Position numbers and translations under genes: made by a program. The notes under the pieces were generated by a model. That model made no database searches. It was not told the origin of the DNA and saw nothing but the letters and a program-made list of their open reading frames with translations. From the NCBI RefSeq assembly GCF_030247195.1, contig NC_080672.1, positions 191,857,810 to 191,921,809 on the forward strand: a DNA stretch of 64,000 nt, read 5' to 3'. Shown here piece by piece: positions 28,813 to 39,090 of this stretch (the stretch's first letter is position 1; the number at the start of each line of letters is the position of its first letter). This stretch comes from Topomyia yanbarensis. Its lineage: Eukaryota > Arthropoda > Insecta > Diptera > Culicidae.

Positions 28813-29459
28813 TCGATCAAATCGATCAAATCGATCAAATCGATCAAATCGATCAAATCGATCAAATCGATCAAATCGATCAAATCAATCAAATCAATCA
28901 AATCAATCAAATCAATCAAATCAAGCAAATCAAGCAAATCAAGCAAATCAAGCAAATCAAGCAAATCAAGCAAATCAAGCAAATCAAGCAAATCAAGCAA
29001 ATCAAGCAAATCAAGCAAATCAAGCAAATCAAGCAAATCAAGCAAATCAAGCAAATCAAGCAAATCAAGCAAATCAAGCAAATCAAGCAAATCAAGCAAA
29101 TCAAGCAAATCAAGCAAATCAAGCAAATCAAGCAAATCAAGCAAATCAAGCAAATCAAGCAAATCAAGCAAATCAAGCAAATCAAGCAAATCAAGCAAAT
29201 CAAGCAAATCAAGCAAATCAAGCAAATCAAGCAAATCAAGCAAATCAAGCAAATCAAGCAAATCAAGCAAATCAAGCAAATCAAGCAAATCAAGCAAATC
29301 AAGCAAATCAAGCAAATCAAGCAAATCAAGCAAATCAAGCAAATCAAGCAAATCAAGCAAATCAAGTAAATCAAGCAAATCAAGCAAATCAAGCAAATCA
29401 AGCAAATCAAGCAAATTAAGCAAATCAAGCAAATCAAGCAAATCAAGCAAATCAAGCAA
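28813..29459. repeat. CGA-type plus G-type satellite module, third copy
   Basis: Eight CGA-type units (first variant G at 28815), four base units, then a G-type run containing one AAGTAAATC variant near 29365 and the AAATTAAGC marker near 29416. The order matches the modules at 20742 and 22157, with a different number of CGA units. Confidence 0.85.
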
Positions 29460-31400
29460 ATCAATCAAATCAATCAAATCAATCAAATCAATCAAATCAA
29501 TCAAATCAATCAAATCAATCAAATCAATCAAATCAATCAAATCAATCAAATCAATCAAATCAATCAAATCAATCAAATCAATCAAATCAATCAAATCAAT
29601 CAAATCAATCAAATCAATCAAATCAATCAAATCAATCAAATCAATCAAATCAATCAAATCAATCAAATCAATCAAATCAATCAAATCAATCAAATCAATC
29701 AAATCAATCAAATCAATCAAATCAATCAAATCAATCAAATCAATCAAATCAATCAAATCAATCAAATCAATCAAATCAATCAAATCAATCAAATTAATCA
29801 AATCAATCAAATCAATCAAATCAATCAAATCAATCAAATCAATCAAATCAATCAAATCAATCAAATCAATCAAATCAATCACATCAATCAAATCAATCAA
29901 ATCAATCAAATAAATCAAATAAATCAAATAAATCAAATCAATCAAATCAATCAAATCAATCAAATCAATCAAATCAATCAAATCAATCAAATCAATCAAA
30001 TCAATCAAATCAATCAAATCAATCAAATCAATCAAATCAATCAAATCAATCAAATCAATCAAATCAATCAAATCAATCAAATCAATCAAATCAATCAAAT
30101 CAATCAAATCAATCAAATCAATCAAATCAATCAAATCAATCAAATCAATCAAATCAATCAAATCAATCAAATCAATCAAATCAATCAAATCAATCAAATC
30201 AATCAAATCAATCAAATCAATCAAATCAATCAAATCAATCAAATCAATCAAATCAATCAAATCAATCAAATCAATCAAATCAATCAAATCAATCAAATCA
30301 ATCAAATCAATCAAATCAATCAAATCAATCAAATCAATCAAATCAATTAAATCAATCAAATCAATCAAATCAATCAAATCAATCAAATCAATCAAATCAA
30401 TCAAATCAATCAAATCAATCAAATCAATCAAATCAATCAAATCAATCAAATCAATCAAATCAATCAAATCAATCAAATCAATCAAATCAATCAAATTAAT
30501 CAAATCAATCAAATCAATCAAATCAATCAAATCAATCAAATCAATCAAATCAATCAAATCAATCAAATCAATCAAATCAATCAAATCAATCAAATCAATC
30601 AAATCAATCAAATCAATCAAATCAATCAAATCAATCAAATCAATCACATCAATCAAATCAATCAAATCAATCAAATCAATCAAATCAATCAAATCAATCA
30701 AATCAATCAAATCAATCAAATCAATCAAATCAATCAAATCAATCAAATCAATCAAATCAATCAAATCAATCAAATCAATCAAATCAATCAAATCAATCAA
30801 ATCAATCAAATCAATCAAATCAATCAAATCAATCAAATCAATCAAATCAATCAAATCAATCAAATCAATCAAATCAATCAAATCAATCAAATCAATCAAA
30901 TCAATCAAATCAATCAAATCAATCAAATCAATCAAATCAATCAAATCAATCAAATCAATCAAATCAATCAAATCAATCAAATCAATCAAATCAATCAAAT
31001 CAATCAAATCAATCAAATCAATCAAACCAATCAAATCAATCAAACCAATCAAATCAATCAAATCAATCAAATCAATCAAATCAATCAAATCAATCAAATC
31101 AATCAAATCAATCAAATCAATCAAATCAATCAAATCAATCAAATCAATCAAATCAATCAAATCAATCAAATCAATCAAATCAATCAAATCAATCAAATCA
31201 ATCAAATCAATCAAATCAATCAAATCAATCAAATCAATCAAATCAATCAAATCAATCAAATCAATCAAATCAATCAAATCAATCAAATCAATCAAATCAA
31301 TCAAATCAATCAAATCAATCAAATAATCAAATCAATCAAATCAATCAAATCAATCAAATCAATCAAATCAATCAAATCAATCACATGAATCAAATTAACC

Positions 31401-32130
31401 AAATGAATTAAATGAATCAAATTGATTTAATTCATCCAGTGAATACAATGAATCAAATTAATGAAATGGATCAAATTAAAATTAATGGATGAACAAAATG
31501 AATAATGTAAAAAATAAATGAAAAGCATAAATAAAACAAACGAATCAAATAAACAAAATGAGCTGAAGTGATAAAATGAATAAAAAGAAGAAAATGAGCA
31601 GAATTAAATGCATTGATTAAAATGAAAAATTCAAAAATTGGAAAAGGGTTATAAATTAATATAAAGAAATAAATTGAATCAAATAAATTATTTGGATGAA
31701 ATGATTAAAACTGAAAAAGTAGTCAGATTATTAAAATGAAGAAACTGAACAAAATGAATAAACTGGAAAAATGCATACAATGAAATCAATGAATGATATG
31801 AGTAAAATGCACAAAAGGAATAAACTGATCAGAGTGAATCCAAAGAATGAAACGAATATAATAAGTAAAATGAACGCAGATGAACAAAACGAATAAAAAG
31901 ATGCGGAATGAAATAATTAATGAAAATGAAAAGGTCATATATTTGAAGCCAAAAACATTTTTGAATAAAGAAAATGAATAAACCGGATTGTACGAATTTG
32001 AGAACCATTGCATCAGAAAGTTTTGAAATGTTTTTGAAAATCCCATCTTCTGAGAAAAGGCTAATAAATATGCAATGGACTTTCTACGGCTTCCATCTTT
32101 TTTTGGTTTTAATCTTTTTGTTTTCATGCT
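31401..32130. repeat. Degenerate satellite edge, AATGAAT-rich
   Basis: Past the last clean units the sequence keeps a fading 4-5 nt rhythm (AATGAATCAAATTAA, AAATGAATAAAA and similar) for about 700 bp. It is strongly AT-rich and A-rich on this strand and has no coding features. It looks like old, diverged satellite or a related simple repeat. A 113-codon reverse-strand open frame here (31786-32127) is low-complexity and not credible. Confidence 0.6.
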
Positions 32131-32544
32131 TCTTTACTTGACGAATTCGAAGTTTACTTTTTGGCCACATTGAATTTACTGGTCCAGTATTTTAACGTGC
32201 AATTGAATATAGTAAAATGAGACAAGGTCACATGTGCTTTCAAGCCCCTTAAACAGAGAACGACAGGGAGAATGCGATTCGTGAATGAGACAGGTAGATA
32301 TTTCAAAGTTTTTATTTGCATTGAAGTAAATAGTGTGAAATGTCTAGGCTATGTTGATAGCATAAAAGCCGTGCATTCAGTTGATTGCAATGCAGTCTCT
32401 TTCCATTCATCCTTATAGCTTTCATATTGTTTCGTTTGGAATTCTCGTGCAGGAAATATGGATAAATAAGTCCTATACAGACCAATACTGTGAAAAAGAA
32501 ATGGTTCAAACTAATCAGTATATCCAAATATGGACGACGATAAG

Positions 32545-33177
32545 TTAGAAGATACATTGTAGTTGCATCCCCCATCGAGAGTGGGTACTTTGGGAGACTT
32601 CTTTTCCTTGATCTAATTTGTGGATATTTTTGGTCTTTGATCCGTTTTTTCTCATGAAAGTTCGTACCAATACAACGAATGTGCAGCTGATACAACTCAT
32701 GGTACATTCGCCTGCGCAACGTTCCGTCTTCCATCTGCACGCCACCATAGATGGTATGCAACACCTTTCGTTCGAAAACTCCAAGGGCGCGTTGGTCCTC
32801 CACGAGCATACTCCAGATCTCGTGGCCGTAGAGGACCACCGATCTAATCAGCGTCTTGAAGATAATCAACTTCGAGCGGCGGCGAATTTTGTTCGACCGG
32901 AGCGTCCTCTGGAGTCTAAAGTTGGCACGATTTCCCGCTAAGATCCGTCTCTGAATTTCTCTGCTGTTATCATTGTCGTCGGTTACCAGTGAGCCCAAAT
33001 ACATGAATTCGTCGACCATCTCGATTTCTTCACCGTCAATCCGAACTCGGGTGGGAGGTTCACATTGTCGTCTCTAGTACCTCTTCCTCTCATGTATTTT
33101 GTCTTCGAAACGTTGATGGCAATTCCAATCCTGCTGGCTTCAGCTTTCAGTCTTTGAGCATATATTTCATTCAAAAT
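32545..33177 (-). pseudogene. Non-LTR retrotransposon reverse transcriptase, C-terminal remnant
   Basis: Read on the minus strand, the segment encodes the C-terminal part of a non-LTR RT polyprotein. It has a KTKYMRGRGT stretch, a frame change near 33040, then EFMYLGSLVTDDND, SREIQRRILAGNRA and VVLYGHEIW, all typical of this abundant insect class. The catalytic RT core and endonuclease are absent, so the copy is 5'-truncated. After about 32650 similarity fades in shifted frames. It lies between the decayed satellite edge and a microsatellite. The clade cannot be named with confidence from this fragment. Confidence 0.75.
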
Positions 33178-33468
33178 TCAATAGAGATACGAATAGCTTA
33201 AATATTGCACGTGGAATGTCTTTTGAAAATTTTCATCGTCAAACTTTCATATTACCCAGTTAAGCCAAATATTTTTCTGATATAGCCATGAATAGATACA
33301 GGCTTTGAATACAATTGAATTAAAGTTGAGTTGATGTAGCAGCAGACAAAAAATAGTTTTGTTTTCTCAAACCGTCGCAATTACAATTAATAAATATTTC
33401 AGATTGGCAGAAGATCTTATCACACAACTTAGAAATGGATACATAAATAGCTAGATAGATGCGATAGA
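33178..33468. other. No gene seen
   Basis: AT-rich sequence between the RT remnant and the microsatellite. No coding region or repeat structure recognised. Confidence 0.5.
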
Positions 33469-33476
33469 AGAGAGAC

Positions 33477-33532
<56 letters not shown>

Positions 33533-33544
33533 GGGGGGGGGGGG
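33469..33544. repeat. (AG)n microsatellite followed by a G run
   Basis: Imperfect AG repeats from about 33469 pass into an uninterrupted (GA) run to about 33530. After a short T-containing step comes a homopolymer of about 14 G to 33544. The purine-rich strand is the plus strand. Confidence 0.95.
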
Positions 33545-34129
33545 TGCGTGTGAGGAATGACAAATGATGGTTAATGCAGTGACATTATTTTTATAGGTAT
33601 ATTATTATGATATATTGAGTCTTACATTCTTATCATAAATAATGTAAGCAGTAATTTTTGCGCCATAGCCAGTATAACCTAAATCTTGCAAAAGAGCTAA
33701 ATTTTCGCTAGATTTTTGGGCTTCAAACATACAGTTGCTTCGGTGACGCCACAAGTATAATTATATTAGAAATCTTTTATCTCACTACTAGGTGAATTAC
33801 TTGTTGATCTGTATTGGTATTGATATACCATCCAACATTTACCTCATGATTGAACGCAATGCCTAATCCAAGGAATAAATACTAGAACTCACTGTTTCTT
33901 TATCAACACATTATTTTGTCTTTGAAGTGAACTTGCATATTGATTTTTGAGGAATAGTTCATTTATTATAAAGGTAATTTACAAAATGTTCTCAACATCG
34001 AATTCCTTGAATCACGTAGATGTGTTTTCATACCCCGATATTCAAAACCGGTTTAGTTTTGCCCCTAAAACACCAGTCAAGCAATACTCTGTATGAAACA
34101 ATCTCATTTTTCATTAATGGAAATTGGTA
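33545..34129. other. No gene seen
   Basis: AT-rich sequence with stop codons in all frames. No feature recognised. Confidence 0.5.
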
Positions 34130-34560
34130 AGCGAGGACTAAAAATACAAAATGTTTAATATCTCCGCCGCTCGTGCACGGATTTTAACAATCTATAACTT
34201 GTTAGAAAGGTATTTTTTTTCTATTTATGCGCAATTTGTGAGACAATATTGTTTTGTTCGAAAGTTATTTGCAAAAAACCGGCTGTGTTTTGACAAAATC
34301 GTCCATATCTCAAAAAGTAAACAACATATCGAAAATCAAAAATAATAGTGTCAAATGGCAACGTCAGGCCTTTCATTAGAAACTAATTTCATTAAGATCG
34401 GTTCAGCCATTGCTGAAATAATTACATGACATTTTGTACATACATACATATACACATACACACACACATACAGACATTGTGTCAATTTGTCGAGCTGAGT
34501 CGATTGGTATATGAAACTCGGCCCTCCGGGCCTCGGAAAAAGTTTTCAAAATCTGAGCGA
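34130..34560 (+). repeat. Probable dispersed mosquito repeat with CA-rich stretch
   Basis: The segment combines a GATCGGTTCAGCCATTGC motif, a CA/TA-rich microsatellite at about 34438-34475 and a following TCGAGCTGAGTCGATTGGTA and GGGCCTCGG stretch. From memory this combination is typical of abundant dispersed repeats in mosquito genomes. No ends or target duplication were found, so the class is not assigned. The short open frames here are not credible genes. Confidence 0.4.
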
Positions 34561-34984
34561 ATCCTATACATTTCTTTTGTAAGTAATGTAAAAAGAAATA
34601 AAAGAAAATGTATGAAAATTATTACACAACTAATGAAAAAAAAAGCCGGTTTTCCATTTCGTTGAACAGAAATGTGTAATGAATTGACAAGTTTCATTTA
34701 TATTAAATAAAAACAATGATTCTTGATTTTCACAAAAAAAGAGTTTTTTTATGTTCTCAAATATTGTATGTTCAAAACTGCAAAGAATTACGCACACTTG
34801 TGTAGACAAGTCGTCCAATATTACAGTTTGAACTTCTTCAGGTTTGCAATATTGCGCATTTAGGGGTTAAGCTTTGGCATTTCATGTGTTAAAAATGAGC
34901 GAAATAGCAGAACATAAAAATAATTGAAATAGATCATCCACACTAAAGGCAAAAAAGCACTGTTTGAACCAATTTATTTTCACA
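34561..34984. other. No gene seen
   Basis: AT-rich spacer. It ends in a pyrimidine-rich TTATTTTCACAG, an acceptor-like sequence, exactly where Ty3 pol-like reading begins. Confidence 0.4.
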
Positions 34985-37323
34985 GGCAAGGTTTCGGCTG
35001 GATTCGGGATCGATAAATCCAGATGTTGTAAAAAATGTTAGTTTGGTGCAAGGCGGATCTCAAACATACACGTCCATTGATATACCCGATGCAATACATT
35101 ATAGGAAGAGTGCAATAACGACAGAGAGAGATGCGTACATTGATGCCAAAATCGCTGATACCACAGTTGAGTTATTCATCGACTCAGGAGCCCAAGTCAA
35201 TACGATCACTAAGGTGTCATTCGAGGACATTTTAAGTAATGTTGGTAACAGGAACAAATTATATGATTTGAGATACTCAACGGACAAGCAGCTAAAAGCA
35301 TATGCTTCTGACTGTGCAATTAAGGTGATTGCTATATTTTCAGCACAATTGTTCATTGCAAAGGACAGGCCAGTGACCATTGAGCAAATCTACGTTGTAG
35401 ACGAATCTAGATCCTTGTTGGGATTTAATACAGCAATAAGATACAGTGTTCTAGCTATTGGATTACATGTCCCGATTAATTATTCATATACGAATCCACC
35501 GTGGAAATGTGAACGCAGTGGAATGTGAACGCCACCTCTGGTTTTTCCGAAGTTTAACGTGCCCCCAGTTTCGTTAACGTATGACAAGAGCATGCCGCCA
35601 TCTCGCAACGTTTATACTCACATTCCTCCAGCATTCAAAGACATTACCAAGCATAAGCTAGATGAATTACTTTCGGCGGGCATTATTGAGAAAGTAACAG
35701 AGAATATGGATAGATCATTTTGCTCGTCGATGTTAGTAGTCCCCAAAGGAAAAAATGACATTCGTTTAGTCATTGACCTTAGAGGTCCAAATCGCTGCAT
35801 TCATCGAACCCCCTTCAAGATGCCTACGTTTGAATCCATTTTGATGGAACTCCATGGAGCACAGTGGTTCTCCACAATAGATTTGTTTAGAGCATTCTTC
35901 CATGTCGAATTAGATGAGTGTTCTCGTCATCTGACGAATTTTTTCACTGGAGATGGAATTTATCGATATCGTCGACTCCCGTTTGGTCTCTGCAATGCAC
36001 CAGATGTTTTTCAGGAGATACTGCAAACTGTCGTTCTCGCCGAATGCGAAGGTACTGTTAACTACTTGGATGATATTTTAGTATCAGGAAAAACTAAGAG
36101 TGAACATGATAAAAACTTGGCAAAAGTTTTGGAATGTCTGAGAAATCATAACGTTAGGATTAACGAAGACAAATGCGCACTTGGAAAACAGTCAGTGGTA
36201 TTCTTAGGATTTACACTTTCATCGGATGGATGGAAGGTCGAGGAGGACAAAATAAATGCCATCAAAAATTTCAGAAGTCCAGAAACATTGGCCGAAGTAA
36301 AGAGTTTCTTGGGACTTATAAACTTTGTGGAAAAGTTCATTCATCATCGGGCTGATAAAACTCGCAAGCTTCGGGAGTTAGCTAAAGCCGATCGATTCTT
36401 TTGGAATCATGACCTAGAGGAAGAATTCGAATACTTGAAAAATGACGCATTGAAAACCATCACGACGTTGGGTTACTTCAATAGAGCGGATCGAACAGAG
36501 CTCTTCGTGGACGCTTCTCCACACGGATTGGGTGCCGTGATGGTGCAGTTTAACAATGATTCAGAATCAAGAATCATTGGTTGTGCATCAAAAACTCTAT
36601 CTCCTACGGAACAAAAGTATCCCCAAACACAAAGAGAAGCTCTGGCTATGGTTTGGGGAGTCGAAAGATTTTCTATGTACCTGATGGGCGTTAATTTCAC
36701 CATTCGAACTGACGTAGAGTCAAATGAATTTATCTTTGGAGGTTTGCACAGAATTGGGAAAAGAGCTGTATCTAGAGCAGAAGCATGGACGTTGAGGCTG
36801 CAGCCTTATCAATTCGATGTGAAACGAGTAACAGGAGAAAATAATATTGCAGACGTACTTTCGAGGCTTGTGGCTCAATCGGAAACAGCTAAATCATTCG
36901 ATGAAACAAATGATAAGCATTTGCTTTATTTTTTGAATGCAGGTGAATTGGAAATCACTTGGGACGAAATCGAAATTCATGCCCATAATGACGAAGAACT
37001 AAATGCAGTAAGATTGGCTGTTGAAACCGGAGTTTGGCTGAGCGGTTTCCGTAAATTCGAATGTCATGCTAAAGATCTTCACGTGTTCGGAGATATGATT
37101 TTCAAGAGCAATCGTATTATTCTACCAACAGCATTGCGTCAACGAGCGATTATTTCTCCTCATCAAGGCCATATTGGAGCATCCTCTACGAAACGAATTT
37201 TGCGTGAATATTTTTGGTTACCAGAAATGTCTAAAGCGATAGAAATTTACATACAAAGCTGTGAAACTTGTCTACGAATGTCCAAGAAAAATCCACCAAT
37301 TCCATTATGTAGCCGAGAATTGC
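34985..37323 (+). pseudogene. Ty3/gypsy pol remnant: protease, RT, RNase H, start of integrase
   Basis: One continuous frame reads from about 34986 to 37323, interrupted only by a TGA at 35526-35528. That stop lies in a short local duplication (GTGAACGC twice). In order: aspartic protease with FIDSGAQ near 35177; RT with VPKGKNDIRLVIDLR, STIDLFRAFF, PFGLCNAP and the YLDD catalytic box at 36063-36074; RNase H with ELFVDASPHGLGAV and an NNIADVLSR end; and an integrase zinc finger of H-H-C-C form (HQGHIGASS ... CETCLRMS, ending near 37285). The integrase catalytic core is missing: sequence after about 37323 is an unrelated 54-bp repeat. No LTR was found on either side. Gag is also missing directly upstream, and a gag remnant of suitable type lies at 4141-5461. 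Assignment to Ty3/gypsy is secure; the clade is not. Confidence 0.85.
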
Positions 37324-37782
37324 CAGGAGTTTGGTTATGTCGGCAATCAGGACACTGCGAGCAAGCAGCCTGGGCGGATTCAGTCAGCCACGGGCGGCAA
37401 TCAGGAGATTGTGAGCAAGCAGCCTGGGCGGATGCGGTCAGCCACGGGCGGCAGTCAGAACACTGGGTGCAAGCAGCCTGCGCGGGGTTGCTCTCGGGAC
37501 GCGAGCAAGCAGCGAGCCATGGACGGCGCTCGGGATGCGACAAACCAGCTACCTAAACGGATGCGCTTGGGATCGGATTCTCAGTCCGACCTGGTTGTTT
37601 TAGATAACACACAGGGACCGTCTGCTTCGGTTCACGACAAAGATGTCTCCAGGATTCCAAATGAGCGACGGCAAAGAAGAGTAAATAGAGACAAAAATCA
37701 ATCATACGACCAATTGACGACAAAAATTGTTTTCTTTCTTGCTTATTTTCCCGTAACAATAAATGGTTGTGTTGGGTTTTAA
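37324..37782 (+). other. Unrecognised open segment with 54-bp repeats
   Basis: A frame offset from the Ty3 pol frame stays open from before 37324 to 37782. It reads through the minisatellite (SKQPGRIQSATGG-type repeats) into a charged, polar stretch (KRMRLGSDSQSDLVVLDN). No domain is recognised. Its base composition differs from the flanks. It could be the 5' part of another element's ORF1 joined to the Ty3 copy, or a chance open frame. I do not call it a gene. Confidence 0.35.
37341..37502. repeat. 54-bp minisatellite, about three copies
   Basis: Copies start at 37341, 37395 and 37449. The first two are nearly identical and the third has diverged. The repeat is GC-rich, unlike its neighbours. 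It reads as an 18-residue repeat in two forward frames (for example RQSGHCEQAAWADSVSHG in the pol frame) and marks the point where Ty3 integrase similarity is lost. Confidence 0.9.
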
Positions 37783-37789
37783 AACTGAA

Positions 37790-37797
37790 GTCGTAGC
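37790..37797. repeat. 8-bp target-site duplication GTCGTAGC, left
   Basis: It flanks the hAT-type element; the identical copy is at 38855-38862. Confidence 0.9.
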
Positions 37798-38854
37798 TAG
37801 GGTTGCCACCCCTCCGGGTTTGACCCGGAGACTCCGGTTTTTGGGAGCGATCTCCGGGTCTCCGGGTTTTACATCAATTTCTCCGGGTTTGGTGGGAAGA
37901 AGCATAGGTTATTTTTTTTGGAATTAATTGATTCTTTACAAAATATTTAAAAAGTCTAAATTAACTATTAATCTGGTTCAGATTTATTTTTCCCAACTAA
38001 CCCTTCGTTTCAAGATGACGAAGAGTTCACCAAATATTGCTAATTTCTGAATTCTTTGCAATGAAAATGAAAAACAAATAAAATTTACTACAAATTAACC
38101 TTCCGGAAGTCGCGCTAGTGCGCTGAGTGCACGCTGATCTGAAAATCTGGCGAAATCGTCTTAGGGGACCAGCGGCTGCTCGTTCGGTAAGCCATATGCG
38201 CGACTTCCGGAGGGTTAAGGTTCCCTATGTGCTACAATTGAAATGTTGCATTCCACTAAGTCGCTCAAAATGGTGTAAAAAAGTTATTTTGCTGCAATTT
38301 TACCAAATCATTTCACTCTTAGTGGTGCTTATCACCAGCTGCACTAAGGTCTGGCAGATTTGTTCTAATCCAACTGACTAGGTCAACATCAAACGAGTTC
38401 TTGCGGTGTTGTTGCTACTCCAGCAGCGATCCTTAACTGGGCTAGGGAGGTGAGTTTTGCCCCTTTGTTGCGAAATTAAAATTTGTTGGTGACGAATAAC
38501 CGACACCACATAGTGTGATGTCGCAGTTCTGCCTCCTTTGCTCTCCTTCTCCTGTTAGTTGTGGAGGAGAGCAATGCTCGTTCGACCTCCACAGTGGGAG
38601 TAGCTGGTGCTTTTGTATTCTTGGCACTTAGTCGGGGAAGTGAAATACTACACCATATTAAACCGATAAAACCGTTCTCAAGCGTGAAAAATTTACAGTT
38701 TTACTTTAACGTGGTAATAAATAGCGATTAAAGTGCTCTAAAATACCTAGCAATTGCTTTGATTCCAATTTCTGTCTCGTTCCTCTTAAAATCCACCACC
38801 CCCCAGATCAGTGAAAATCTCCGGGTCGAAGCCTCTCCAGAGGTGGCAACCCTA
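37798..38854. mobile_element. Non-autonomous hAT-type DNA transposon (1057 bp)
   Basis: The terminal inverted repeat begins TAGGGTTGCCACC at 37798 and ends with its complement at 38854, flanked by perfect 8-bp duplications GTCGTAGC. An 8-bp duplication with this kind of terminus is characteristic of the hAT superfamily. The subterminal regions carry repeated TCCGGGT motifs (about six within 100 bp on the left, fewer on the right), as expected for transposase-binding arrays. No transposase reading frame is present. The element carries an inserted piggyBac-type MITE at 38099-38214. Confidence 0.88.
38099..38214. mobile_element. piggyBac-type MITE (116 bp) nested in the hAT element
   Basis: It is flanked on both sides by TTAA (38095-38098 and 38215-38218). 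The 17-bp terminal inverted repeats start CCTTCCGGAAGTCGCGC on the left and CCCTCCGGAAGTCGCGC on the right, one mismatch. A TTAA target and a CC-start terminus are the marks of the piggyBac superfamily. There is no coding capacity; an 84-codon open frame starting inside it at 38127 is fortuitous. Confidence 0.85.
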
Positions 38855-38862
38855 GTCGTAGC
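38855..38862. repeat. 8-bp target-site duplication GTCGTAGC, right
   Basis: Identical to 37790-37797. Confidence 0.9.
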
Positions 38863-39078
38863 TCTGCACTCTTTAAATTTGTCAATTGCAATAATTATGC
38901 CATGGAAAATTTAAGTACGTGACATAGGCGATTTTTCTATTTCGCTCTTCAAATATAGCAACTGTAACAATGCTCCTACCGTTCATCTACTATCTTGCAA
39001 TTGACAAGCGGTGTGGGCATTGTTGCCAGTACTTCCATTGAAAAAAATGTTGTCCCATGGTTGCCAGAATCACATTTT

Positions 39079-39090
39079 GTGCAATGTGTT
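39079..39090. repeat. Target-site duplication of the outer non-LTR element, left (3' side)
   Basis: GTGCAATGTGTT at 39079-39090 recurs at 58227-58238. The last bases merge with the element's poly(A) tail, seen here as T, so the exact boundary is ambiguous by a few bases. Confidence 0.8.

Larger units (their letters stand above)
17665..31400. repeat. 9-bp satellite array 2, mosaic right portion
   Basis: The same 9-mer continues but is now partitioned into blocks of single-base variants. Relative to the base unit, the variants are G-type (AATCAAGCA), T-type (AAGCATATC), CGA-type (AATCGATCA) and GAA-type (AATCAATCG). Base-type blocks lie at 17665-17987, 18967-20741, 21598-22156, 22958-24053, 26296-27236 and 29460-31400. 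Two identical phase slips occur at 19501 and 20301, 800 bp apart. Isolated point variants increase toward the right end (for example at 29795, 29882, 29910-29935, 30495, 30646, 31026 and 31044). The variant blocks are listed separately. Confidence 0.95.

Noticed and set aside
5267..29419. Nominal 8050-codon open frame
   Set aside because: It is produced by stop-free 9-bp units, crosses a 500-N gap, and only its first 65 codons are non-repetitive (Ty3 gag remnant).
1..31400. CRISPR array
   Set aside because: The period is 9 bp with no spacers; this is a simple satellite in a eukaryotic context.
5462..31400. Telomeric repeat
   Set aside because: The unit is not a known telomere repeat, it lies internally, and gene-like exons and many transposons follow on one side.
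33469..33544. G-quadruplex regulatory element at the G run
   Set aside because: It is a single homopolymer next to an (AG)n microsatellite with no gene nearby; simple-repeat slippage is sufficient.
36173..37782. Complete Ty3 integrase downstream of RNase H
   Set aside because: Only the zinc finger is readable; the acidic catalytic residues are absent and the sequence turns into a 54-bp repeat.
38127..38381. 84-codon open frame as a gene
   Set aside because: It starts inside the piggyBac-type MITE and runs through the hAT element; no domain.
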